Below are positions 22,382 through 34,773 of a DNA stretch of 64,000 nt, piece after piece (the first letter of the stretch is position 1; each line of letters opens with the position of its first letter). The translations under genes were made by a program, and so were the position numbers. The stretch lies in NCBI GenBank assembly GCA_002862095.1, contig PHSQ01000002.1, positions 744,001 through 808,000 on the forward strand, read 5' to 3'. The notes below the pieces were generated by a model, which saw only the letters and a list, made by a program, of their open reading frames with translations, ran no database searches and was not told where the DNA came from. This stretch comes from Methylocystis sp. KS32 (GTDB taxonomy: Bacteria; Pseudomonadota; Alphaproteobacteria; Rhizobiales; Beijerinckiaceae).

Positions 22382-23098
22382 TTACTCCTCGACATCGAGA
22401 TCCTTGAGGCGCCCGAATACCCGGTCGGCGTCGAAATGGTCCTCTTCCACAGGCGCCACGGGAGTCCGTTTTCCAAACACATCCTCTTCGGTCGCCGCCG
22501 GCGTATAGTCCGGTTGCGTGGTGATCTCGGCCGGCGCCAGGGTCTGGCCGTGATCCTCGACTTGGAGCGGCCGATCCTTGGCGGCGCGAGCCACCTCGAA
22601 ATCGAGATCGATTTGCGAACACAAGCCCAGAGTGACCGGGTCCATTGGCGTCAAAGCCGCCGAATTCCAATGGGTGCGTTCGCGAATAGCCTTCAGCGTC
22701 GCCTTGGTGGTGCCGACGAGACGCATGATCTGCGCGTCCTTCAGCTCGGGGTGATTGCGCAGGAGCCAGAGAATCGCGTTAGGACGATCCTGCCTTCTGG
22801 AAAGCGGCGTGTAACGCGGGCCGCGCATGCGCTTAATCTCCGGCAATTTCACTTTTGAAACATAAAGCTGCAAACGATACCCCGGATTGGCTTCGCCTTT
22901 GGCGATTTCCTCGCGCGAAAGCTGTCCAGAGGTGATGGGGTCATGGCCGCGAATGCCGGCGGCGACCTCGCCATCGGCGATGCCTTTCACTTCGAGCGGG
23001 TGCAATTTGCAAAATTCCGCAATCTGGTCGAAGGTCAGCGACGTATTCTCAACGAGCCAGACGGCGGTCGCCTTGGGCATCAGCGGGGCGTTGCTCAT
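22382..23098 (-). CDS. DUF1013 family protein (TrcR-like cell-cycle transcriptional regulator)
   Basis: MPKATAVWLVENTSLTFDQIAEFCKLHPLEVKGIADGEVA..., conserved alphaproteobacterial DUF1013 pattern. Confidence 0.88.
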   Translation of the reverse strand: MSNAPLMPKATAVWLVENTSLTFDQIAEFCKLHPLEVKGIADGEVAAGIRGHDPITSGQLSREEIAKGEANPGYRLQLYVSKVKLPEIKRMRGPRYTPLSRRQDRPNAILWLLRNHPELKDAQIMRLVGTTKATLKAIRERTHWNSAALTPMDPVTLGLCSQIDLDFEVARAAKDRPLQVEDHGQTLAPAEITTQPDYTPAATEEDVFGKRTPVAPVEEDHFDADRVFGRLKDLDVEE

Positions 23099-23273
23099 CG
23101 AAATACTCCTCAAAAGTCGTTGCAAGCATGGAAAATAGGGCGCGCGCGATCCGGCGCCGGCGTAACTGAGAGTCCATCCATGCTGGGGATAATGAAGATA
23201 TAGCGCGCCCTCCAGCGGAGCGCAATCTGCCGCGGCCCACTAACCAGACAGCTATTGTGTCGCCGCAGGTCGA

Positions 23274-24353
23274 TCAGGAGCCAAGACGTGCGTGCGCGGG
23301 TCGGATGTCCTGCAGGAATGGCGGCAAAAGCCGCGTCAGAACTCTCGAAATCCGATCCCCGTAGCGGTGGAAGAACAGCCCTGCGGCGATGATCGAAACG
23401 CCAATCGCCGAAAGGGCGAAGGGAAAGATTATCGAGTTCCTGAAAACCTCGTCGGCGAGATAACCGAGATAAATCGTCAGCCCGATCCCGCCGAACACCG
23501 CGTAAGCCCGCCGCATGAAATAGAGCGAGAGGAAGATGAGGCCGACGTTGACCGCGCAATAGACCGCCTTGCCGAAGGCGTCGCCGCTATGTTGTTCCGT
23601 CAATCCGCCCCAAAAAGTCATGAGCCCGAAAAGATGCAGCCAGTAGGCGTGATCGCCGCCACGCCATCGCCGCAGGTCCACCACCCATGCTGCGGCGAGC
23701 ATCAGGGCGCCGAAAACCATGCTCACCTTGGCGCGGTCGTCCCAGGTGAAATTTTCGCCCCCCGCGATCCACGGCGTCAAATCCATCGACATGAACCAAA
23801 GCGCGAAAGCGATCGGCATGACCAGAAAGGGAAACGGAAAAAAGACCAGCGCCAGAAGGGAGGCGACGATCACGCCCGCCTCCATGGGAAGCCAGCTCGA
23901 CCTGATCCATATGTAGAAATCGCGATAGGGTAGCGGATGCGCCGGGTCCAATCCCAAGAGAGCCTGAGCAGCGTAGACGAACAGCGGAACCATACCCACC
24001 GCGCAAACGATGAGTAGCCCACCGGGTGTGCGCAGTCCCCTGCCCTTCCATAAATACGAACCCGCGAGAAGAAAGACCGCCCCATAGACCGCCGAGGTGG
24101 CGAGAAGCGATTTGGCGCCCCAGAGGCTAAAGGCGGTGGTCGAAAACAGCCCCATCGCGCCGATGACGATCAAAGCCCCAAGATACCAAAGCAGATTGAC
24201 GAAATCGAAGCGGGAATTTTTGCTTTGGTCGTCGACGGCGAGATCGCCCGCTGCCGCGAAAAATGCGACCAGCCGCTCATAGGCGGCCTGGTCGATGACG
24301 CCCGCCTCTAGTGCGGGCCTCAGTTCGTCCTCGTCAACGAGCGGGCGGCGCAT
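23274..24353 (-). CDS. Multi-TM membrane protein (DUF2157-like)
   Basis: Soluble N-terminus then ~10 hydrophobic segments. Confidence 0.65.
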   Translation of the reverse strand: MRRPLVDEDELRPALEAGVIDQAAYERLVAFFAAAGDLAVDDQSKNSRFDFVNLLWYLGALIVIGAMGLFSTTAFSLWGAKSLLATSAVYGAVFLLAGSYLWKGRGLRTPGGLLIVCAVGMVPLFVYAAQALLGLDPAHPLPYRDFYIWIRSSWLPMEAGVIVASLLALVFFPFPFLVMPIAFALWFMSMDLTPWIAGGENFTWDDRAKVSMVFGALMLAAAWVVDLRRWRGGDHAYWLHLFGLMTFWGGLTEQHSGDAFGKAVYCAVNVGLIFLSLYFMRRAYAVFGGIGLTIYLGYLADEVFRNSIIFPFALSAIGVSIIAAGLFFHRYGDRISRVLTRLLPPFLQDIRPAHARLGS

Positions 24354-24407
24354 GGATTTCCTTTTGGTGCGGGGATTGCGCCTTGGCGCAGCCGAATGGC
24401 GGGCCTT

Positions 24408-24692
24408 TCAATAGGAAAGCCCGATCGGAATTTTAGCAAATCGGATCGGCGACGCCAGACGGGCCGATGCGACGCCAAATGCCGCCAGCGAACCCAAACG
24501 CCGACCGGAGCCTTTCAGGGAGCGCATGGCGCCAGCCAATCCAAGCAGCATGATGACGAGAGAGACCAGAAGATCGACGGAGAAAAGTCCCCCGATGGCG
24601 TTATCCGAAATGAAACCAAGCGCCGGACTCCTTGTTTTCCTTGAAGCGGATCTACCTGCCAGGAAACCTAATCCCACCGCGGCGCAAGCCAT
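24408..24692 (-). CDS. Small hypothetical membrane protein
   Basis: 94 aa with central hydrophobic segment (LFSVDLLVSLVIMLLGLAGAM); no other support. Confidence 0.35.
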   Translation of the reverse strand: MACAAVGLGFLAGRSASRKTRSPALGFISDNAIGGLFSVDLLVSLVIMLLGLAGAMRSLKGSGRRLGSLAAFGVASARLASPIRFAKIPIGLSY

Positions 24693-24920
24693 GGGCCAAC
24701 CGGAAAATCGCCATTACGAAGAATGAAGCGACGAAGCAATCCAGCCTTCGCGCCGTCGCCGCGACATATCCTCATTCCGCCTTAATTTCAGCTCATTTTC
24801 CTACCCGTCCCTTGGCGAAAAACGCATATGTCGCCCTTGACGCGCGTCCCTTGGCGCTACATCGCGAGGCAGGAGCTTTCCGGCCGACGGACAAGCCAAA
24901 AAAAGCCTAGAGGAAACGCC

Positions 24921-26438
<1,518 letters not shown>

Positions 26439-26472
26439 CGGGAAGGCGCAAGAGCGCGGGCGAGCCGCGCTC

Positions 26473-26760
26473 CTATTCGTCGTTCTGGGCGTTGAGTTCT
26501 TCGAGTGGGATGACGGCCGCCTTGCCAAAAGACTTCGTCTTCCGCAGTCGAACTCCAGAACCCTGCGCGTCTTCGTCGACAAAGATGACGCCCGCCGCTT
26601 CGAGGGCGCGTTTGAGAGCGAGGATCGTCGCCGTCCGCGGCGTCGAAACCCCCTCCTCGAAATCGCCGACGCTGTCCGTGTCGACATGCGCCGTCTCGGC
26701 GAGGGCGCTCCTCGACCAGTCGAGAAGTCCGCGCGCGGCGCGGCATTGAGCGGGCGTCAT
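26473..26760 (-). CDS. XRE-family helix-turn-helix transcriptional regulator
   Basis: HTH_3-like: MTPAQCRAARGLLDWSRSALAETAHVDTDSVGDFEEG...LKRALEAAGVIFV. Confidence 0.82.
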   Translation of the reverse strand: MTPAQCRAARGLLDWSRSALAETAHVDTDSVGDFEEGVSTPRTATILALKRALEAAGVIFVDEDAQGSGVRLRKTKSFGKAAVIPLEELNAQNDE

Positions 26761-26907
26761 TTTAAATCTCCTTCGCGCGCTCCAGACTCCGCAGGGGCCG
26801 CTGCGCGCGGCGCTTTTTGCATTACATGATCTATATGGTTAAATGGCGCGGCCCAAGCGCGCCGCAAGCGTTGTTCGCAAGGACAACACGCTCTTTCGGA
26901 GGACCCC

Positions 26908-27204
26908 ATGATCCATCGCCGCCTGATACTCGCCTGCATCGCGCTCGCCTCATGCGGCCTGGCGTCGGCTCCCTGCCGCGCCGCCGGCTCGCAGCCCTAT
27001 GCCTTTGTTTCCATCCTCGGCGGGCAGGACGTTCCCGGTTGCGGAACGCAAATAGCGCCGTGCCGAACGGCGCAATACGCGCATGATTTCGTCATTCGTC
27101 CCGGCGGAGAAACCTATGTCCAGGACCTCGGCCATTTCGGCGAGCCCAGCATCGTGACCGCCATCGGGATCGCGGGCGCCAAAATAAGCGATTACTCCTG
27201 GTGA
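26908..27204 (+). CDS. Small secreted protein; resembles the N-terminal segment of larger beta-helix-type secreted proteins
   Basis: Signal peptide; YAFVSILGGQDVPGCGTQIAPCRTAQYAHDFVIRPGGETYVQDLG; SD-like ggagga upstream. Confidence 0.55.
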   Translation: MIHRRLILACIALASCGLASAPCRAAGSQPYAFVSILGGQDVPGCGTQIAPCRTAQYAHDFVIRPGGETYVQDLGHFGEPSIVTAIGIAGAKISDYSW

Positions 27205-27289
27205 AAACGGGATCTCCCGCGGAAATTTGTTTACCTCGCCGGCGATTGAAATCGGCGCCGTAGCGAATCATTTACTTTTTAGAGTTGCT

Positions 27290-27453
27290 CTAGTTCTACT
27301 GCGTCATGAACGAATTTGTCGGCGGTTTCGTCATTGAGAGCCGAAGGCGTGGCAATCCAGGGGGCTGGTGCGGCTTAAGGATTGCTTCGGCTCCGCGCTC
27401 GCAATGACGGCGCTGGCCCGGCCCCAGGCCGCTTCGTGACGCAGTAGAACTAG
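27290..27453. mobile_element. MITE-like / REP-like element with 17-bp perfect terminal inverted repeats
   Basis: Left ctagttctactgcgtca (27290-27306), right tgacgcagtagaactag (27437-27453); internal ggcaatccag...ggattgcttcggctccgcgctcgcaatgacg arms. Confidence 0.75.
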
Positions 27454-27479
27454 GATCGTTCTAATTAAAGGAGGCGATC

Positions 27480-27680
27480 ATGCTTGAGCTGCTTTATATC
27501 GCCCGTCTCGATTATCTCGCCAGAGATCCTGGCAAGCTCGAGCGAGATACCCTACGTTCATCGGAGCAAATGGGGGACGAAAACCTACTTTTGGAGTTCG
27601 AGCGCGCGTCGGCCGCTCGGCGCGTAGCCCGCAAGGGCAACGCGAGGGAAAAAGGCATTTCGCAGCATTCAAGACCCTGA
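27480..27680 (+). CDS. Small hypothetical protein (66 aa)
   Basis: Near-perfect Shine-Dalgarno aaaggagg 5 nt upstream of ATG; DUF1127-like length/basic Arg pattern is only suggestive. Confidence 0.45.
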   Translation: MLELLYIARLDYLARDPGKLERDTLRSSEQMGDENLLLEFERASAARRVARKGNAREKGISQHSRP

Positions 27681-27696
27681 CAGCGGCGGCGCGGCC

Positions 27697-28104
27697 TTAT
27701 CTTTCGTCGCGCCTGATTCGCCAAATCGCCGCGATGAACAGGCCTTTCGCCACGGGCAGCACGACCAGAACACAGGCGATGGTGACGAGCGCCAGGATCA
27801 GGAATTCCGTCCCATAGGACAGAGAACCGTCTCGCTCGAAGACCCAGAGGAGCGGAATAATTATGTGCGCGACGATCGCGATGGTGAGCCAGGCGGGGCC
27901 GTCGTCGGCGTCGAGACTGACAAAACTTTGGCCACAGTTATCGCAGGCGTCTTTTCTCTTCAGATAGGCTGAAAAAAGCTTTCCCTCGCCGCAACGCGGG
28001 CAGCGGAGCCTCATGCCGTTTAAAAGCGTATGGGCGAGACCGGAGGGGGGAGCGGCGGTTCCTGGCTGTGACAAGTTTGGTGTCTCCCGCGAAGGGTTTC
28101 GCAC
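27697..28104 (-). CDS. DUF983 family protein
   Basis: LRCPRCGEGKLFSAYLKRKDACDNCGQSF zinc-ribbon plus two TM; GTG start at 28104 is proposed because the longer ORF runs through repeat copy 4. Confidence 0.8.
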   Translation of the reverse strand: MRNPSRETPNLSQPGTAAPPSGLAHTLLNGMRLRCPRCGEGKLFSAYLKRKDACDNCGQSFVSLDADDGPAWLTIAIVAHIIIPLLWVFERDGSLSYGTEFLILALVTIACVLVVLPVAKGLFIAAIWRIRRDER

Positions 28105-28110
28105 GGCGCC

Positions 28111-28227
28111 TAGAGCAAAATCCGAAAAAGTTGATAGACTTTTTCGATTGGATTCTGCTCTAGCTTTTTGAATCTGGAGCGATTTCTTATCGACCAGACG
28201 ATTCCGTCCGGTCGGAAAGCGCTCTAG
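28111..28227 (+). repeat. Interspersed ~116 bp two-hairpin repeat, copy 4
   Basis: Same family as 2151..2265. Confidence 0.9.
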
Positions 28228-28449
28228 CCATCCCGACGGATTGCCGGAGCTTTTCGCGAAGCCCAGTAGATTTCCTAACACGAAATAGGCGGGGACGAAT
28301 AGAATAAAACGGCCTACCGCCACCGGAAAAAGCGCTCAGGCCCGAGGCGTCCAGATTCGGGCCCAACCGGCCCATTTGACACTCGCGGGGGCTTTCGCTC
28401 ATTAACCCTCAATCATTTGAGCCCCCTCATCGCACGCGGAACGCGAAAT

Positions 28450-29514
28450 ATGCAGAACAAAGCCGAAGGCCTCACTTACGCGCAGGCGGGCGTCGACATC
28501 GACGCGGGCAACCGGCTGGTCGATCTGATCCGACCTGCCGTGCGCATGACGCGGCGACCCGGCGCCGATGGCGAGATCGGCGGTTTTGGCGGCCTTTTCG
28601 ATCTCAAGGCGGCTGGCTTCGACGATCCGCTCCTTGTCGCGGCCAATGACGGCGTGGGAACCAAGGTCAAAATCGCTATAGAATCCGGGCTGCACGACAC
28701 TATTGGCGTCGATCTTGTCGCCATGTGCGTCAATGATTTGATCGTTCAGGGCGCGGAGCCTCTCTTTTTTCTCGATTATTACGCGACCGGAAAACTGGAG
28801 CCCGAGGCGGCTGCGGCCGTCGTAAAGGGTATCGCGGACGGCTGCCTCGCCGCCGGCTGCGCCTTGCTTGGCGGCGAAACCGCGGAAATGCCGGGTCTTT
28901 ATTCGAAGGGGGACTACGACCTGGCCGGTTTCGCGGTGGGAGCGGTAGATCGTTCCGAGCTTTTGCCCCGCCGGGTTTCGGTTGGCGACGTGATTTTCGG
29001 CCTTCCTTCTTCTGGAGCGCACTCCAACGGCTTCTCGCTTGTGCGCGAAATCGTGCGAACGACCGGGCTCGCCTGGAACTCTCCGGCGCCATTCGAACCC
29101 TCGCGAACATTGGCGCAGGCGCTGCTCGAACCAACCCGCATCTATGTCAAACCCCTGCTCGCGGCGCTCAAGGCCACGGCTGAAATCGCGGCGCTGGCCC
29201 ATATCACCGGGGGCGGATATCCGGACAATCTGCCTCGCGTTCTGCCGAAGGGCCTTGGCGCTCGCATCGATCTTTCCGCCTTTCCCGTGCCGCCCGTGTT
29301 CAAATGGATAGCGCGAAGGGGAGGCGTGGCGCAGGAGGAAATGCTGCGCACCTTCAACTGCGGGATCGGCATGATTGTCGTGGCGTCGAGCGATGGCGCG
29401 GACGAGGTGGAAAAAGCGCTCCTCGCGGCGAGCGAGCTCCCCATCCGCATCGGGGAAATCATTGCCGCCCCAAAGGACGAACGAGTCGTCATGCAAGGAA
29501 CTCTCGGACTGTGA
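28450..29514 (+). CDS. purM: Phosphoribosylformylglycinamidine cyclo-ligase
   Basis: [51 protein letters not shown]. Confidence 0.96.
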   Translation: MQNKAEGLTYAQAGVDIDAGNRLVDLIRPAVRMTRRPGADGEIGGFGGLFDLKAAGFDDPLLVAANDGVGTKVKIAIESGLHDTIGVDLVAMCVNDLIVQGAEPLFFLDYYATGKLEPEAAAAVVKGIADGCLAAGCALLGGETAEMPGLYSKGDYDLAGFAVGAVDRSELLPRRVSVGDVIFGLPSSGAHSNGFSLVREIVRTTGLAWNSPAPFEPSRTLAQALLEPTRIYVKPLLAALKATAEIAALAHITGGGYPDNLPRVLPKGLGARIDLSAFPVPPVFKWIARRGGVAQEEMLRTFNCGIGMIVVASSDGADEVEKALLAASELPIRIGEIIAAPKDERVVMQGTLGL

Positions 29515-30161
29515 GGCGCCTGCGCACTGCGATATTGATCTCCGGCCGCGGCACCAATATGGACGCGCTCGTCACTGCGGCGCGGGACAAGGAATTTCCC
29601 GCCGAGATCGCGCTGGTCATGTCCAACCGGCCAGACGCTCCGGGCCTCGCGCGCGCTAAGGCGATGGGACTCGCGACAGCGGCGGTCGACCACAAAATCC
29701 ACGCCGGCCGCGAGGAATTCGAGCGCTCCATGCAGATTCTACTGGAGACCTATCGCATCGACTTCATATGCCTCGCGGGCTTCATGCGATTGCTGACGCC
29801 CTGGTTCATCGGCGCCTGGAGCGGCAGAATGCTCAATATCCACCCTGCCCTGCTGCCCTCCTACCGGGGCCTTCACACCCACGAGCGCGCCCTGGCCGAG
29901 GGGGTGAAAATCCACGGCTGCACGGTGCATTTCGTCGTGCCCCAAATGGACGAAGGCCCGATCGTCGCGCAGGCGGCCGTGCCGGTGCTCGACGACGACA
30001 CCCCGGAAAGTCTCGGCGCGCGCGTGTTGAAGCAGGAACACAGGATTTATCCGCTGGCGCTGGGGCTGGTGGCTTCCGGCGCGGTGCGGGTCGAGGGCAA
30101 TAGGGTTTTGGGGGCGGTCGCGGCGAATGATCGTGCGCTTACCGCGCCCACGGTTATCTGA
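29511..30161 (+). CDS. purN: Phosphoribosylglycinamide formyltransferase
   Basis: [40 protein letters not shown] overlap with the purM stop. Confidence 0.95.
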   Translation: MRRLRTAILISGRGTNMDALVTAARDKEFPAEIALVMSNRPDAPGLARAKAMGLATAAVDHKIHAGREEFERSMQILLETYRIDFICLAGFMRLLTPWFIGAWSGRMLNIHPALLPSYRGLHTHERALAEGVKIHGCTVHFVVPQMDEGPIVAQAAVPVLDDDTPESLGARVLKQEHRIYPLALGLVASGAVRVEGNRVLGAVAANDRALTAPTVI

Positions 30162-30164
30162 GTT

Positions 30165-32195
30165 TCAAGGGATCGCGTCCAGATCCGCGAGCCATGCGGT
30201 CGCCGAGCTATCACTGGGCGCTCGCCAGTCGCCACGCGGCGAGAGCGAGCCGCCGGAACTCACCTTGGGGCCATTGGGCATGGCGGTGCGCTTGAACTGG
30301 CTGGTCTCGAAAAAGCGCCGCAGGAACACCCTTAGCCAGTGCTTGATCGTGCGGAGATCGTAGGCGACACGCCGATCGGGCGGCACAACGGAAGGCCACG
30401 CGCCCGCATCCGAATCGCCCCAGGCATGCATGGCGAGAAAGGCTATTTTGGACGGCGCGAAGCCATAACGCGTCGTGTAATAAAGATTGAAATCCTGCAA
30501 GGCGTAAGGACCGACAAAGTCCTCGGTGCATTGCGGCTGCGCGCCGGGCACAAGTTCGGGCGAAATTTCCGTCGCAAGGATGTCGAGCAACACCTCGACC
30601 GTATCGAGTCCAAAGCGCGCATCGCGAGCGCACCAGCGGATGAGATGCTGGATCAGCGTTTTCGGCACGGAGGCGTTGACATTATAATGCGACATCTGAT
30701 CGCCGACGCCATAGGTGCACCAGCCAAGCGCGAGCTCCGAGAGGTCGCCGGTCCCGAGCACCAGCGCGTTGTTGCGATTAGCGAGACGGAAAAGAAGCGA
30801 CGTCCGCGCCCCCGCCTGCACATTCTCGTATGTCGCATCGTAAAGGGGCTCGCCAAGAGCCGCCGGATGGCCGATGTCCGCCAGCATTTGCTCGCAGGCG
30901 GGGGAAATATTCAGCTCCTGCGCCGTTACGCGGAGCGCCGTCATCAGCGCCCAGGCGTTGGACTTGGTGCGCTCCGTCGTCGCAAAGGCGGGCAGCGTAT
31001 AAGCGAGGATATTGCGCCGAGGCAGGCCCATGGCTTCCATCGCGGTGACCGCGACGAGCAGCGCGTGAGTCGAATCCAGCCCCCCCGAAACGCCGATGAC
31101 GATTTTGTCGATCTTCGAAGCGCGCAGGCGCTGCTGAAGTCCGTGGGCCTGAATATTGACCGCCTCGAAGCAAAGCTCCGCCAGCCGCTCCTCGTCGTCC
31201 GGCACGAAGGGAAAGCGCGGGATGGCGCGCAAAAAGCCGAGGTCCGCGCGCGAGGGCCGCAGCTCGAAGGGAATTTCTCGGAATTGCGCGCCTTTCAACT
31301 CGACGTCGGCGCAATCGCCGAAAGTCCCTTGACGCAGGCGTTCGGCCGTCAGTCGCCCGAGGTCGATGTCGGTGACGACCAATTGCGGCTCGTCGGAAAA
31401 ACGCGGCGCCTTGGCCAGAGCCGTTCCCATTTCATAGACCATCGCTTCGCCGTCCCAGGCAAGGTCGGTGGTCGATTCGCCCTGCCCTGAAGCCGAATAG
31501 AGATAGGCCGCGAGGCAGCGCGCCGAATGCGAGGCGCAGAGCATTTGGCGCCGATCCGATTTTCCGACGATGGCGTTGCTGGCCGAAAGATTGAGCAGCA
31601 CCGTCGCCCCCGCGAGCGCCGCGCGAGTCGAGGGTGGAACGGGAACCCAAAGATCCTCGCAGATTTCGGCATGAAGAACGAAGCCCGGCATGTCCCGCGC
31701 GCGAAGCAGAATGTCCGAGCCGAAAGGCGCGCTTTGACCGGCGACCTCGATTTGAGCTTGCGCGACGAAGCAGCCGGAGGCGAAATGGCGTCGTTCGTAA
31801 AATTCCCGATAATTGGGAAGATAGCTCTTGGGCGTGACGGCCAGGATTTTGCCACGCAGCATCAACACCGCGCAGTTATAGAGCCGCCCGCGCCAACGCA
31901 ACGGCGCGCCAAGCGCGAGCAAGAGGTTCATGTCGCGGGAGGCCTCGGCGATGTCCGCGAGCGCAGCTTCGACAGCCGCCAGCAGCGATTGCTGGTGCAA
32001 AAGATCGTCGATCGCATAGGAACTCAACCCCAGTTCGGGGAAAAGCGCCAGGGAAACGCCTTGCGCCTCGACCCGCCGAGCCATTTCCAACGTTCGCGCG
32101 GCGTTCGCGGCCGGATCGGCCACCGCGACATGAGGCGCCGCGACCGCGACGCGCAGAAATCCATGGGTGTGGAGATCAAAAAAGGGGTGGGTCAT
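30165..32195 (-). CDS. nadE: Glutamine-dependent NAD+ synthetase
   Basis: N-terminal nitrilase domain plus C-terminal [17 protein letters not shown] and [28 protein letters not shown]. Confidence 0.95.
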   Translation of the reverse strand: MTHPFFDLHTHGFLRVAVAAPHVAVADPAANAARTLEMARRVEAQGVSLALFPELGLSSYAIDDLLHQQSLLAAVEAALADIAEASRDMNLLLALGAPLRWRGRLYNCAVLMLRGKILAVTPKSYLPNYREFYERRHFASGCFVAQAQIEVAGQSAPFGSDILLRARDMPGFVLHAEICEDLWVPVPPSTRAALAGATVLLNLSASNAIVGKSDRRQMLCASHSARCLAAYLYSASGQGESTTDLAWDGEAMVYEMGTALAKAPRFSDEPQLVVTDIDLGRLTAERLRQGTFGDCADVELKGAQFREIPFELRPSRADLGFLRAIPRFPFVPDDEERLAELCFEAVNIQAHGLQQRLRASKIDKIVIGVSGGLDSTHALLVAVTAMEAMGLPRRNILAYTLPAFATTERTKSNAWALMTALRVTAQELNISPACEQMLADIGHPAALGEPLYDATYENVQAGARTSLLFRLANRNNALVLGTGDLSELALGWCTYGVGDQMSHYNVNASVPKTLIQHLIRWCARDARFGLDTVEVLLDILATEISPELVPGAQPQCTEDFVGPYALQDFNLYYTTRYGFAPSKIAFLAMHAWGDSDAGAWPSVVPPDRRVAYDLRTIKHWLRVFLRRFFETSQFKRTAMPNGPKVSSGGSLSPRGDWRAPSDSSATAWLADLDAIP

Positions 32196-32299
32196 CGAAC
32201 CGATTATATTTGCGCATTCGCAAAAAGCCGACACCGATCGGCGCACAAAAAAGGGCGGGGTCTCCCCCGCCCTTCGCTTTTCTTCCGGCGCTCGCCAGC

Positions 32300-34477
32300 T
32301 TAATGGGCCAAAACGGCCAGCAGCAGCAGAGCGACGATGTTGGTGATCTTGATCGCCGGGTTCACGGCGGGACCGGCGGTGTCCTTATAGGGGTCGCCAA
32401 CCGTATCGCCGGTGACGGCGGCCTTGTGGGCGTCGCCGCCCTTCACGTGCCTCACTCCATCCTTGTCGACGAAGCCGTCCTCGAAGCTCTTCTTGGCGTT
32501 GTCCCAGGCGCCGCCGCCGGAGGTCATCGAGATGGCGACGAAGAGGCCATTGACGATGACGCCGAGGAGCAGGGCGCCAAGCGCGGCGAAGGCGTTGGCC
32601 TTGCCGCCCAGCATCCAGGCGACGAGGAAGGCCGCCAGCGGAGCCAGCACGGGCAGGAGCGAAGGAACGATCATCTCCTTGATCGCCGCCTGTGTCAGCA
32701 TATCGACCGCCCGGCCGTAATCGGGGCGAACCGTGCCGGCCATGATGCCGGGATCCTTGAACTGACGGCGAACTTCCTCCACCACCGAACTCGCGGCGCG
32801 GCCTACGGCTGTCATCGCGATGCCGCCGAAGAGGTAGGGGATCAGGCCGCCGAAGATCAGGCCCGCGACCACATAGGGGTTCGAGAGATCGAAATCGACC
32901 TTGTCGATCCCCTTGAAAAAGGGCACGCCGGTCTCGATGAAGTGCTTGAGGTCGTTGGTGTAGGCGGCGAACAGAACCAATGCGCCGAGACCCGCCGAGC
33001 CGATCGCGTAGCCCTTCGTCACCGCCTTGGTGGTGTTGCCGACCGCGTCGAGCGCGTCGGTCGACTGGCGCACTTCCTTCGGCAGGCCCGCCATTTCGGC
33101 GATGCCGCCGGCGTTGTCGGTGACAGGCCCGAAAGCGTCGAGAGCGACGATAATGCCGGCGAGACCGAGCATCGTCGTCACCGCGATCGCGGTCCCGTAA
33201 AGACCGCCGAGATTATAGGTGAAAAGGATGCCGAGCACGATCACCAGCGCCGGACCGGCGGTCGATTCCAGCGAGACCGCAAGGCCCTGGATCACATTGG
33301 TGCCGTGGCCCGTGACCGACGCCTGGGCGATTGAAACGACCGGGCGCTTGCCCGTGCCGGTGTAATATTCGGTGATGTAGACGATGGCGCCCGTGACGAT
33401 CAGGCCGATGACGCCGGCGAGGAACAGGCCATAACCGTGAATGACCTCGCCGTTCGCCTTGCCGATTTCTCCCCAGCCCACGGTAAAGGTGGTGGCGAGG
33501 AAGAGCCCCCCGAGCGAGAACACGCCGGCGGCGATAAGGCCCTTGTAGAGCGCGCCCATGATGGTGTCGCCTGCTCCGAGCCGCGCGAACAGCGGCTCGA
33601 AGTGCTTGGCGAGCGGCAGATCGTTGGTCCCGAGCTTGACGAAGTAAGTGCCGGCGATGGAGGCCACGATCGACAGGCCGCCGATGGCGAGCGGATAGAC
33701 CACCGCGCTCGCCAACCCCGCCTGTCCGGCGAAGAAGATTGAGGCGAGCACCATGGTGGCGACGACGGTCACGGCGTAGGTTTCGAACAGGTCGGCGGCC
33801 ATGCCGGCGCAATCGCCGACGTTATCGCCCACGTTGTCGGCGATGGTCGCCGGATTGCGCGGATCGTCTTCCGGAATGCCCGCTTCGATCTTGCCAACGA
33901 GGTCGGCGCCCACGTCGGCCCCCTTGGTGAAGATGCCGCCGCCGAGACGCGCGAAAATGGAGATGAGCGATGCGCCGAAGCCGAGCCCGACCAGCGCGTC
34001 GACCACAACACGGTCGGCGGCGGTATAACCGGCGAACCAGGTGAGGATCGCGTAATAGACCGCGACGCCGAGCAACGCGAGACCGGCGACCAGCAGTCCG
34101 GTGATCGCGCCCGCCTTGAAGGAGATGTCCAGGCCCGCGGCCAAAGACTTCGTCGCCGCCTGCGCCGTGCGGAAATTGGCGCGCACCGAGACGTTCATGC
34201 CGATGAAGCCCGCGGCGCCGGAGAGCATCGCGCCGAGAAGGAAACCGAAGGCGACCCACCAACCCAGAAGAATCACGAGAATGACGAAAATGCCCGCGCC
34301 CACATAAGCGATCGCGGTGTATTGACGCTTCAGATAGGCTTGCGCGCCTTCCGCGATCGCGCCGGCGATTTCCTGCATTTTTTGAGAGCCCGCATCCGCC
34401 GCGAGCAACTCCTGCGAGGTTTTCACCCCGTAGACGACGGACAGAAGTCCGAAGACGATGGTTAGAAATAAGACCAT
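32300..34477 (-). CDS. hppA: Membrane-bound H+-translocating pyrophosphatase (K+-independent type by GNTTKA motif)
   Basis: 725 aa; [43 protein letters not shown]. Confidence 0.97.
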   Translation of the reverse strand: MVLFLTIVFGLLSVVYGVKTSQELLAADAGSQKMQEIAGAIAEGAQAYLKRQYTAIAYVGAGIFVILVILLGWWVAFGFLLGAMLSGAAGFIGMNVSVRANFRTAQAATKSLAAGLDISFKAGAITGLLVAGLALLGVAVYYAILTWFAGYTAADRVVVDALVGLGFGASLISIFARLGGGIFTKGADVGADLVGKIEAGIPEDDPRNPATIADNVGDNVGDCAGMAADLFETYAVTVVATMVLASIFFAGQAGLASAVVYPLAIGGLSIVASIAGTYFVKLGTNDLPLAKHFEPLFARLGAGDTIMGALYKGLIAAGVFSLGGLFLATTFTVGWGEIGKANGEVIHGYGLFLAGVIGLIVTGAIVYITEYYTGTGKRPVVSIAQASVTGHGTNVIQGLAVSLESTAGPALVIVLGILFTYNLGGLYGTAIAVTTMLGLAGIIVALDAFGPVTDNAGGIAEMAGLPKEVRQSTDALDAVGNTTKAVTKGYAIGSAGLGALVLFAAYTNDLKHFIETGVPFFKGIDKVDFDLSNPYVVAGLIFGGLIPYLFGGIAMTAVGRAASSVVEEVRRQFKDPGIMAGTVRPDYGRAVDMLTQAAIKEMIVPSLLPVLAPLAAFLVAWMLGGKANAFAALGALLLGVIVNGLFVAISMTSGGGAWDNAKKSFEDGFVDKDGVRHVKGGDAHKAAVTGDTVGDPYKDTAGPAVNPAIKITNIVALLLLAVLAH

Positions 34478-34526
34478 GGTGGGTTCGCCCTTTCATTCAG
34501 GACCGCGCAGAGCGGCCACACAGAGC

Positions 34527-34600
34527 ATGTTTGCGAAAGATCGTGGATTCTTGCTCGAACCTGCTCTAACCTTTTGAGTTGAAGCGCTCTCCGCGATTCG
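34527..34600. repeat. Possible diverged member of a Rhizobiales-type intergenic hairpin repeat
   Basis: agagcatgtttgcgaaagatcgtggattcttgctcgaacctgctctaaccttttgagttgaagcgctct: agagca/tgctct ends then ttttgagttgaagcgct spacer, same layout as the 116-bp family. Confidence 0.4.
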
Positions 34601-34773
34601 CAGGGCTCCTGCGAGCAGAAAATGCTGCAAACGTTCGGGACCCACGCGAGCGGTAAAGGCGCAGGCGCGGCAAAACGAGGCATACCGCGACTCGAATCGC
34701 GGCTGCTGCGAATTTAGGCGTGTTTCTTTGCCAGAAACGGCGCGCTGCGGCAATGCCGACGGTCAATTCCCCG

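Noticed and set aside
28187-28402. Short ORFs ending in ...SDRTESSGR / SDQTESSGR (also near 2150, 55260)
   Set aside because: The shared C-terminal peptide is translation of the 116-bp repeat, not a conserved protein domain.
28402-29496. 364-aa minus-strand ORF opposite purM
   Set aside because: purM is unambiguous on the plus strand; this is its complement frame.
32210-33334. 374-aa plus-strand ORF opposite hppA
   Set aside because: Shadow ORF of hppA; Gly/Asp/Arg/His-biased.
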